From: Owenia fusiformis
Taxonomy: Eukaryota > Annelida > Polychaeta > Sabellida > Oweniidae
Assembly (NCBI GenBank): GCA_903813345.2
Contig: CAIIXF020000008.1
Location: forward strand, 6,271,341-6,335,340
Length of the DNA stretch: 64,000 nt
Reading direction: 5' to 3'
Part shown: positions 41,801 through 50,800 of the stretch, piece after piece
How positions within the stretch are numbered: the first letter of the stretch is position 1
Layout of the letters: the number at the start of each line of letters is the position of its first letter
The notes under the pieces: model-generated
Told to the model about the DNA's origin: nothing
Seen by the model: only the letters and a program-made list of their open reading frames with translations
The model's database searches: none
Made by a program: the position numbers and the translations under genes

Positions 41801-43380
41801 GCTAAACAATAATATTAAAATAGAATTTTTACTTTCACAGCCTGATTTTATTTATGTGATTATGTTTCTAATCCAGGTCAGTCCAAGACAATGGGAAGCT
41901 GCAGAAGAACAGGATTGGCCAGAACTCAAGGGAAAACACTACATAAGAAAAAATTGAACAATGAAAATGACACCAGTGGCAAACAAAAGAAAATACAAAG
42001 TTTCTTCACTCAGTTTACTTATAAAAATACAAGGTATGTGCTAAAGTTCATTGATGATTTGTTGAACAAATATTTTAATATCACCACCACAAATCTCTAA
42101 CTTTTTTGTGGCTGAAATTGGTGTTCGGAGTTTGGCATCTATGACAAATGGCAGGTGGTGACATTTTGAATGTTAATGCCTTGTTTGGCAAATATTTTAG
42201 TGTGTGAGGATTTCTGATTATATAATAGAGAGATTTCGCACCTAGTGAAAGTACAACTTATAACGTATACTTATACTTATAGGTAAACGTACAAGGTGTT
42301 TCATAATGTGAGCTTTTCGTCAGGAAAGATCTTCTCGGACTGTAATAAATACAGGTCAAAGGGATGCCATTTGTACTTTCTTGAATTGTAGCATGTTTAG
42401 TTGATCCAAATGTGTTTGTCTAGAATAAAATAGGCTCATATATAGTACACATGTTCGTTATGAAACACCCTGTATGTCATATGTTGAGCTACTGAATGGG
42501 TCGTTTCCAGGATTTGCTAGAACCTACTGGTTTGATTGGTGTTTCAAATTGATGGTTAAAGTATTTGATTGGATACTGTTCCCACTCAGCCAATTAATTT
42601 TAAAAAATGCTTGCGGTCAATTGTTCCACACACATGTAGGCAAATCTTTATACGGAGATCCAACTGTATACGTTATCATCTACGTAAATATACCATTTTG
42701 TAAGTTCATTGAACTTATACTGATCATGAAAACATTGAAATAATCAACTTGTTTATGTAATGACTCACTTTAAAGAATCATGACTCCCTTTAAAGTATCG
42801 TGTTTATAATACACTACAACTACAGGACACGGGAGCAAGCATTTAATCATAATGTGCACAATCTACACGTGCAGATGACAGTGCATTCACAGTCTCTAGT
42901 TGATGGAGCTTTTCTATAACAGAATTAGTTATGTTCCATTAAGTACAATTTAAAATTGATTTTGGTAAATATAATAGTTCGACATGACCCTTTAAACTAT
43001 ACGTATACGTATAAGTTGTACTTTCACTTATGTGCGAAATCTCTCTAATCTTGTGAATTATGTTTTTTATGTGAATATGTGTTAAAAATATAAGGTCTGT
43101 TTGAACCATTTATTTAATCAAATTATGTATGAAAGCCGCACTAAATTGATCAGTAATGTTTATTCCACTATTTCCAAAATGGTAACTGAGTTATTTTTTA
43201 GTACTAGTAGAGTTATTAATATTATCGGAACTTCATTTCACTTTCAGTTCCAAAACAGACAAGTTGGCACCAGCGAAACGTCAGCCTCTCTCTCCAAATA
43301 AGGACAATGCAACACCCGAGGGTGATCCTGTTATTCACAGAACAGGTGCTGACACAGTGCAGAGAAAACTTCTCACTTGA
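29848..43380 (+). CDS. EXO1: Exonuclease 1, 14 coding exons
   Basis: EXO1 is the Rad2/XPG-family 5'-3' exonuclease and flap endonuclease of mismatch repair and DNA end resection, acting in the nucleus. Exons: 29848-30008, 30291-30410, 30695-30818, 30978-31115, 31836-32051, 32305-32495, 33073-33169, 38376-38592, 39026-39503, 39739-40292, 40880-41034, 41398-41461, 41877-42033 and 43248-43380. All phases agree, giving about 934 residues (human 846). The XPG-N domain has [11 protein letters not shown] and [10 protein letters not shown] (Asp30). XPG-I has [11 protein letters not shown] (Glu150, Asp152) and [11 protein letters not shown] (Asp171, Asp173). [15 protein letters not shown] (Asp226) leads into the helix-hairpin-helix. 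The C-terminal half is low-complexity, Ser/Lys-rich, and ends with a PCNA-type box QKKIQSFF (about 875-882). Intron 4 uses a GC donor. Intron 7 contains an antisense integrin gene. Confidence 0.93.
30467..30545 (+). repeat. tRNA-derived SINE remnant in EXO1 intron 2
   Basis: ATAGGTCAGCGATAGCAC resembles a tRNA A box and, 30 bp on, GGATTCGATCC is a good B box, with the spacing of a tRNA. The two ends cannot form an acceptor stem, so it is not a functional tRNA gene. The best reading is the head of a tRNA-derived SINE. Confidence 0.55.
31558..31850 (+). repeat. 71-bp tandem array that includes the EXO1 exon 5 acceptor
   Basis: TTGTAGGTGATGTTCAA recurs at about 31610, 31681, 31752 and 31830, a 71-bp period with the last unit 7 bp longer (extra AGTCAAT). 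The final copy is the true splice acceptor and first codons of exon 5 (V-M-F-K-M). The three upstream copies are near-identical decoys whose reading frame, if spliced, ends at a TAA about 20 codons later. Confidence 0.9.
33170..33948. other. EXO1 intron 7, part downstream of the integrin gene
   Basis: Intronic sequence and probable 3' UTR of the integrin gene. One copy of the dispersed GTCACCACC hairpin repeat lies at 33316-33425. No other feature is recognised. Confidence 0.5.
33949..37026 (-). CDS. Integrin alpha subunit, intronless, nested in EXO1 intron 7
   Basis: Integrin alpha subunits pair with beta subunits as cell-surface adhesion receptors. One uninterrupted 1025-codon frame encodes a signal peptide (about 1-22, [14 protein letters not shown]), then a seven-bladed beta-propeller starting [15 protein letters not shown] with FG-GAP motifs ([28 protein letters not shown]). 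Three Ca-binding loops are visible: [18 protein letters not shown] and DMDGNSYPD. There is no inserted I domain. The leg region follows, with a basic cleavage site TRRRRDVD before the light chain, one transmembrane helix ([20 protein letters not shown]) and the cytoplasmic KCGFFKRKK signature. Integrin alpha genes normally have two to three dozen exons, so a single exon points to retroposition of a spliced mRNA. The gene reads opposite to EXO1. Ligand class is not assigned. Confidence 0.93.
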   Translation of the reverse strand: MNRLHHIWMICYICSELFCVTGFNIDLQRPVIHEGPQRDSYFGYSVAQHIDGNYNWLLIGAPLTQTGQSGISKGGAVLRCSIHTKNDCQEIPFDLKGNNIEYIDQSYIEIDDKSNQWFGATVTSSGKNGKIVACAPKYIRYLYAGGIFREREPIGTCFTTTSSMTSMNEYSPCRNNNHGYWRQGSCQAGLAAIISQDESRLIIGAVGSFYWQGQVISQSLFLSGDIIETPERDPSEDNTYMGYSIATGQFTGNNAKEYVAGIPRGGKLKGEIVIFDQDLDRLTNITGDQIGSYFGAALAVSDFNGDNLDDIAIGAPLYTEEFGQKEEMGCVYVYYQTSTNQMNAENRDTLVGLRSKSRFGTSVAAIKDINNDNFKDLAIGAPYGGNDGNGAVYFYHGSSKGIQTQYSQVVYAADIDSGIKTFGWSIAGGYDMDGNSYPDVLVGAYASSHAVLLKSRPIIRISTDINIEPGMINLDNRPCILSNGRSVTCIAIKTCLTYDGLEVPQYIEINVEWTLDPESVISPRMFFLQSGSQHKESQMVRLFKSEKWCDTMNAYIKNNIRDKITPLSVDVRHNLKEDVYIQRGKLIPIIEDMEKTHRGSAKILTNCGDDDICQPDLSVNIKGSTQQHILDDNTPIRIHIAVENKGENAFEAQLTLQLPSGTKYIRTSDVSSTRPISCTNVNENLVSCDIGNPLPSYQKVSLVVTVAPSNINDNVDVLRFTVKANSSNTENSTVLADNTHYLDIPLTVSAKITLNGVSKPEQFLYNASQITNLNKTTDTEIGPEVIHLYEVRNLGPSSIAAAEVEILWPSQFENGDNLFYLTEIPQIIRGSGSCTTDMVNPDNIILLPHGEVESSNQLTDDLHSYTRRRRDVDHGSVNRMQCTSNWCTLIICDVHDMKNDDIALIEIRSRLWLDSFTKKRQQSMVIVSEALAQVVKMPYKIKPMEYSLDIIQVSTYVGTLNEKPKPKTVEIWIIIVAVIVGILLLVLLVIFFWKCGFFKRKKYNDQDAMIPEKEKMNPNAEHEYD
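37027..38375. other. EXO1 intron 7, part upstream of the integrin gene
   Basis: AT-rich. It must contain the promoter of the antisense integrin gene if that gene is expressed, but I recognise no specific element. No coding exon or clear repeat is seen. Confidence 0.4.
41040..41220. repeat. CTAATCTGAACACCTCT repeat, EXO1 intron 11
   Basis: Repeated words of the form AATCTGAACACCTCTC and AATGTGAACACTTTT, matching similar blocks at 41535-41715 and 58318-58508. These resemble the ends and interior of pogo/Tc1-type MITEs whose tips read CAGTRAAACC. This copy lacks clear tips. Confidence 0.5.
41535..41715. repeat. Pogo-like MITE copy, EXO1 intron 12
   Basis: Starts ACTGTGAAACCTGTATATCC and ends GGATTAAACATGTTTTACT, an imperfect inverted pair, with AATCTGAACACC words inside. 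Same family as 41040-41220 and 58318-58508. Confidence 0.55.
42237..43046. mobile_element. TIR element in EXO1 intron 13 with a nested MITE
   Basis: AGAGAGATTTCGCACCTAG at 42237 and its inverted partner ending 43046 match over about 45 bp, with AAT on both outer sides. Inside its left arm region sits a second element, 42292-42472, with tips CAAGGTGTTTCATAATG / CGTTATGAAACACCCTG and TA duplications, so the smaller one inserted later. Confidence 0.7.
42292..42472. mobile_element. Nested 181-bp MITE with TA duplication
   Basis: Imperfect inverted tips (AAGGTGTTTCATAA versus TTATGAAACACCCT) lie directly inside TA dinucleotides at 42290-42291 and 42473-42474. This fits Tc1/mariner-type target choice. 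Confidence 0.7.
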
Positions 43381-46300
43381 TGATAGTCACTTGATACATC
43401 TTAAAATAGAAAATTATGTAACACCAGTGCCATATCCTCCATTTGGGAAAAAGGCAATAGTACAGAGAAGTCATTTGAACATGTTTTTGATATGCCTGTC
43501 AAAATTGGACCATAAACTAATACTTGAGCAGTGCAACATGGAACTCTGTTATACAAAGCCACATGTTATATAGAGCAGAGGGAGTTCAAGTAGAGATTAA
43601 TGTTTGATAAAACAAACTGATAGAAGTAATACTTAGAAATATTGTGTGATTAAATAACTAGTAAATGTATATCATATTACATTTTTTGGAAAATGTATCA
43701 TGCAGTGACTTCTGACAAAAACAGATACCTCATTGGGGGCTCTATCTTTAACCACTATTATACTGTATGGCAAAGGCCATGGGTTATACTCATATAATGA
43801 AAATGGAAATATGATGCATTTATATTTAAAATCTTGTACAGGAGATAAAATGAATACAATAAGAACATAAATTGAAGAATTACAAAAATCAGGGGAATCG
43901 AATTTTTAAAAACAGGAGAATGTACCTGTACCTATGTGTTCCAATCATATTACAAGAAGTATATGCATTTATAAAAAAAAAGAAATAGACCATAATGTAA
44001 ACTACATTTATCTATTTTGTGTTTTTATTTTTCATATTTTCTATGAAGTAGACATCAATGATATAAATACTAGTATCCACTTTTAGATAGATGGCGCACA
44101 GAATAGAGAGTGGAATATGTGGAAGTCAATCTTTTCAAAAACCAATCCCATGTACAATGTGCTTGTAAAATTCCAATTTTGTTACCTGAAAATAGGAATT
44201 GAAAAATCTGCTTAAATGTAAAATTTCATGGCGCACAGAATAGAGTGTGGAAATGGGGGAATTAATCTTTACAAAAACTATGCCTATGTACTTGTAAAAT
44301 TCTAAATTTATTAGGCCATAAGATATATAAGTTGATTCTTTGTTTTGCGTCTTGGTAAAATCCAAATCTTGCAAGGGTACAAGGAAAACAAACACAAACT
44401 TAAAAAACAACTTATTTGCTTGGAAATGTCTGGGTCTAATAATGGATGATTACAAACACATATCTATGCATCATATATCATATATTTTAACATAGCTATC
44501 AAAGCAGTGATTACAATCACATATCTACATGTATGCATTATATACTATAACATATATTTTAACATAACTGTGAATTAATGAAACATTATATCGAAAACAC
44601 ACATGTTTTGAGATTTCTGAGCTAAGTATGGGTTGACTATGACCACATGAGTATATGACAATGTCGTTGTCATTTAAAGTCTATTAAAAGATATTTTTGA
44701 CTTAAAAGTATCCTCATCCTCCTAAGCAGGTATCCAGAATCCGTATCTCCTTCCCCCTGCTATAACCAATTTGGAAGCGCCTGATAAAACTGAATCACGT
44801 GATATAATTATGCGCAATGACTTATACATGTTATCTGTCGCAGTGTCGTGACAGCCAATCAGATTGCCAGTTCTTAATCGGGGAAATGCTAACTGCTTAT
44901 CGCAGGGGGTAAAAAGAAAGAATATATTCTGGATTTTGAAGCCCTGTGATTTGAGGATGAAGTATCTTAGAAGTGCTTTTAAGTATCCTAGAAGTGTCAG
45001 TGTCATTTAAAGTCTAAGTTGTTGTTGTTTTTTTACTTGTTTCTTGTTCTCGCCGGGATTGATATTTGAATGTGTTAGTTTTTTCCGATTTGCTGCAAAA
45101 CAAAGAATCAACTTCTTATGGACTTACCTGGAAAGGGAATTGAAAAATCTGCTTAAATATGGAAAAAAAGAATGAGCAATTTTATCAAAAACGGAAGATA
45201 ATAAAAATCTTGTTTATGAACTTTTTATTAATTTTCTTTGGAATATCTTTTGTTGTACTGAACATAATGATGCTTTTTACTGAACACATTTTGAATATTA
45301 TAGTCAAACTCAAAAATATTTTCTTAACTAATCAAGTTATGGGGAACCATCTAAATTTAGTTTAAGACGATATTGTTATCCCTTCTTTAACCAGAAGTTA
45401 AACCTAATAGGACAAATTAAGCTTGGCGAGGAAAGTTCATCACTTTATCGAGATGGGTTCATTTATGAATTCTGGCGTATTTCCTCCTTTTTGATAACCT
45501 TTACCTTTAAAGGAGACATTTGACACTGATAAAATAAGGCATTAACATGCAAAATGTCACCACCTGCCATTTTTGTTACAGATGCCGAACACAAACCGCT
45601 ATCCACAAAAAAGTTGGAGACTATAACAATATGTCACCACAAATCTGAATGTCACCAATATGGAATATTGCCTCTTATGCAAGGTAGTTACCAGTTTCAA
45701 CAACACGTGATTGACTTGGGTCAGATAATGTGGCAGGCGTACAAAAAGTTCTAACCTTGAATAATTTATGAATCAATTTTCATTGAACCTTTTTAAGTTT
45801 GATGATTATACCATTTGTAATTAATTTGTTCAGTGAAATACATTACCATATTCTCTGTAATTGGTGCCTAGGGCATTTAGAAAATACAAAATACCTCCTT
45901 CAGACTGTTCTCATATTAAAACGTATTTATTATCATGTAATATGAGTACTGTCTCAGAATAATCTTTCCCACAGGGACTTGAATCAACTGACATCTATTA
46001 ACCAACCAGGAAGACAGACCATGTATTCTATATAATTGCTATGTAGCATTATGAGTATTAATGTAAAACCTACCAGCTTAAAGATATTTTCAATATTTCA
46101 GATATTTATTTAATAACTTAAAGTTATCATTTTATGTATAACAAATACTGTCCAATGACTCCAACCCTTATATAAAAAGACCCATGGCCCCTGTACTCAC
46201 ATAGTGAACCATTGCTAAAGTAGGCCTTATAATGTTTAAACTGGCAATTTATTGAAAAGCAAGAAACCAAACCAAAAAGGACCTTAAAAATGCTGATCAC

Positions 46301-47850
46301 GGGTCAAAACAAAACCTCCAATTTTTTTATGATTTTTATCAAAGTTTATAAATACCGAAAACTGTAATTCCAAAAGTTTTGAAACTTTTCGAGTATACAC
46401 ATAGCACAAAGTAACAAAAAATGCCACTAAAGCAATGCAATTAGTGGCAGTTAACAAAATTGCCACTGTATCAAAAACTGAGAGGACTAGGGAAATGGCG
46501 ATGATAGGTGAGACAGAATGTAGATATGACTTAATAAGAATAGCAGTTTTACTTTGTACCACCAATGGTGATGGATAGAGAGATGGATGTTTTGTTTGCA
46601 AACTGACAGATGTAAGCATTGTCTACATATTGGGCCACTTTGTGAACCAAATTAACGAGCGTTAACCACATACCCGCACATGTTTGATAACATTATGTTA
46701 CATCATCACATTCACTTGTTAAACTAGAAACAAATATTTACAAATATCATGATGAATGATTTGTTTATTTACAATGTTCATATTACATGTACATGATATA
46801 TTCTTTGTTTACCCGATCTATCCCAGCATAAACACAACACTGAGACTCAAGTTTCTAACAAAATATATGTGAACTTCATGCAGGGCATTTACTTGCCAAA
46901 AAACTATACATTTCTTTAATTAAATCATGTGTTGCCAAGCAACATGTTAGTGTTGCCATGCGACAGTTATACCCAACTTAGTTTGAAGATGAGTTGCCGC
47001 AAAGGATAAACCAGTAAAAATTCAGTGTTTTAACCAGTAAAAGTTCCCATCTTATTCAAATTTAAAACTAAAAGATATACAAAACTTTTTTCTACACAAA
47101 GATTACTGAATTAAAACATTCATGACCCGGTTATTATAATAAATGACTACCAAATACAGACTACAGATCTGCTCATACAGATTTATACATGCAAACTGAA
47201 TTACCAAGAATTAAACATATAGTTTCTAAAAATAGAAATATGGCCTTCAATACAAACCTTACCATAAGTTTTACATATATATGTAATTCTCTCAAAGTGA
47301 TTGTTCAAACATTTTTCTAAGGTAATCAACACAAACCGAAAAAAACTTTATTTTTTATCTGTTGTTACACTATGACCTTTGTTCACATTTTTCATTTCTT
47401 GTTCATATGACAAATTGTTCATGTGACAATTAGTCATAGTATGAAGCTCAATTTAGTTGACTAATTGTATCTTATATCTAGTATTTGAATATGTATCTAT
47501 TTTACTTTATTTCCATTGATTAAAAAATCTTGCTCAATCCAACATCACAATGTGTATCAGTTAAATGGACAAGAAAAATATGACAATATGAAAAAGAAAT
47601 ATAAAATTGACAATGTTCACAATACTTTTGTCATATAAAAAGTTAAAAACATACATTATGATATACAGAGTTGTGTGGTGTGGTGACCAATTTTGAAGAG
47701 ACGGAAAATGAAACAACGAACATCACAAAATCAATGAGAAACTTGTAATTGTCCTTTACTTTCTTGCTTCTAAGTCAATTGTCTTTCAAATAAACCTTGT
47801 TCACTGTACACTCTCATAATGATGCACACAGATCCATTCCTATGTTTTTA
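43381..47850. other. EXO1-ERH intergenic region
   Basis: The genes converge here. No coding exon is supported. Contents noted: an imperfect 136-bp tandem duplication near 44090-44370 (GGCGCACAGAATAGAG repeated); a 332-bp segment at about 44684-45000 between 15-bp direct repeats TGTCATTTAAAGTCT; a GTCACCACC-family repeat at 45538-45655; and a fragment of the CCGTATTCTCTGTAATTA family near 45848. TTTATT at 47847-47852 is AATAAA on the minus strand, a fitting poly(A) signal for ERH. Confidence 0.5.
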
Positions 47851-47885
47851 TTCCGAGTCTAAATGTCTCCTTCATTCCATCAAGT

Positions 47886-50800
47886 TCATGCTTTGCCAGC
47901 TTGCTTCCTTAACAAAATGTAAATTTTTTCTTTGATCCAATCTTTAGGGTGAGGAACGTAACTGGATGTGCTCTTTTGGAATCTAGAATCAACAAATGAA
48001 GCATGGTATACATGGTCTTTATTTGATGTCCAAAAACAAAATGCTAAACACTTTATGCTTTCCCAGCTTGCTTCCTTAACAAAATGTAAATCTTTTCTTT
48101 GATCCAGTCTTAAGGGTGAGGAACATAGCTGCATGTGCTCTTTTGGAATCTAAAATCAATGATTAAGAGATATAAGAAAAAATTATGAGTCATACGATAG
48201 ATAGACATGTTTATTCCATAGTTGCTGTGATATTCAAAGGATATGTCAAACTAAAAATGGTATTTTTGTATCCTGGTAAAATATCATGAGGATGAAAGTG
48301 TGGAACAAGTCATTAACATGCAAAATGTCACAACCTGCCATTTGTTACAGTTGCTGAATGCTGGATTCTAAATCCCATCACAAAAAAGCCAAAAAACCCA
48401 TATCAGATCCCGTATTGTATCCTGTATCAGCCAAAATCATGTACTGTTATAATCAACTTAATTTGGCGACCAATTTAATTTGGCGAATTGCAATAAATCA
48501 TAGGACATCCTCAATGTACCTTTAATTAAGGAAAAGTTAATGCGATAGTTTGCAATAGTTCAGTTCAGAACATGTTTGGTTTGGTAGCTCTAATTCTAGA
48601 TTAAAGATAATTTAGGCAAATGATGAAAATTGGAAAAGGACCTAAACTGCGAGTTAATTCCGTAAATAAAATGGCAAAAAAACATATTGAATTTGCAGAC
48701 CACAGAAAAATAATCAAAATATACATACACAAGACAACATAGGTCTGCAAGGCTGTCGATGAAGTCAAACAGCTGACTAATATCATATGTGATGGAGGGT
48801 GAGCTAGGGTTCTGTCTTTTCAGGTACTCTTCGTAGATCTTGCACACACCTGCAATATCAATGTGCTTACATATTAAATAGAGTTATTTTACTAAAAGGA
48901 AAATCACTAGGAAAATGAATAAAGTTAATCTCTCTTAAATGAGGTTTTATTAAAACAAGGAATTTGTAATCATCAACATCTTGGAAACATTTCATCTCAA
49001 AAATATTTTTTCAAGGGCTTGCATTAACTCTGTCCCATACATGCTAAGGACACAAAAAAAATTTGGAGGACATAAAAATTGAAAATATTTCCTGTTTTTA
49101 GGAACACAGAATTTTTTTAGGTCAATAATACAGCACTAGATTTAACATTGTGAGTATCGGTTTATTGTTAAAGCAGATATGAAATGGTATTCTTAACCTA
49201 AAGGAATCAATATAATTTTTTGATAGATGTATTTGGACATGTTTTCTCATCAGTAGTGTGAAAACTATTTCACTCTAACGATCATTATAGCTGCTTAATG
49301 AGCAATATTCAAATTGGTTGTGACGTTATTGGCCCCCACGTGATCTCCGGCACTGGTCCCCACGTGGGCCGTTTTGGTCCATTAGATCATGACGCCATAA
49401 TGCCAAAATGTTTTGTTATTTGTTTACACAACAATCTTACGGTTGCCGTGACGTTGTGATTACTATGGAACCAATTTACCAAAGCTATATTTTGTATATG
49501 ATGTTACTAATCACGTGGGGGCCAATTTAATTTATCAGTTAGTTTTATTTCATTATCTATGACCGTTAGCAGTTATCTAACATTTATTTTATAATGGCTA
49601 TCGCAAGAACTCTAGGATGGGCTTATAATGGAGAAAACCGCGTTTTTGTAGCTGCAAGTTGAGAAAAGCTATTTCAGTTGTCCTTTAACTTTGAACACTA
49701 AAGAACATTGTGAGAATCAGTTTGAGAGAGTCAAAGAAAATCAGCTGACAAAATTAACCTAATGGTAGCATTTGGTTAATTTGAACAATTTGAATTTGAA
49801 TAATAAAGCTATACCTCAAAACAGGCTTGTAATGGTGACACACATTTTTTTGATAGGACACACCTTTTTAAAAAAATGCTTCCTTGGGAATTTTCAACTT
49901 TTCAAACCTCATGCAAGACCTGAACTGCTTTCGAAACTAAGATTTGTCTTAATCAAAGTAAAAGCATACTGAGTTCTTGAAAATTGGTATATTATAATAT
50001 GTGATATATCGGGTGTCCCCGAAAAATGAGCCACGTTTTGATAAGTATTATCTCAGCAACTGATGAACCAAATTCACTGAAAATGTGTACAAAGTAGCAC
50101 AATAGTATCAGTAGCAAAGTAAAAAATGGAAAAATCAAGATAGCATGTCATAATAATCCATACTATACTGGAGCAACGCAATGAGAACTTTATGGTGTTT
50201 ACACCAAAAAATGAGAAGCAGCCGGCAGCCAAAATACTTAGAGCTTACCTTCTAACATCTCGTTCATGCTCTCATAGTCACTGTATGTGCGACCCTCAGG
50301 ACGTGAGGAGGCCTGCACCAATAGGATTGTGTGACTCTGCAACAACAAAAACACAACATTATCATCCTACTTATCATATTAATATAGGGTTCATGCTTAT
50401 GTTGTCTAGACACTTGCACTGTATCAATATACCGTATTCTCTGTAATTACCGCCCACTCTCTAATAAGCGCCCACCCCGCTTCACAAAGTTCAAGAAACA
50501 TCGAGGAATCATAATAATCCATAATGAATGAAGGAATTGTTCTTTATCGGCATTCAGAAATTTCAAAAGCTACTGCGCAGATGTTCTGCGCATGTCAAGG
50601 TCGTGAACTTTCTGGTTTCTTTTTAATGTTTCTCGACTTTTACACGACTTTTGCACGAATAATGATGATCTCTCATCAAATTAGAAATAATGTATAACTT
50701 AAGATCGATATCCAGCAGTCTCTAGTGGAAATATTGAATGTAATCGGCGATAATGACAAAGTGGGCGTGCCGGAAATAAATTAGACATAGACGGGTCTTC

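Noticed and set aside
46284-46619. 111-codon minus-strand ORF with hydrophobic segments
   Set aside because: No family resemblance, no splice-site context and AT-driven hydrophobicity. It is probably chance.
48053-48149. The upstream ERH exon copy as the normal terminal exon
   Set aside because: It has an in-frame TAA before the conserved C-terminal helix; the copy at 47886-47982 is intact.
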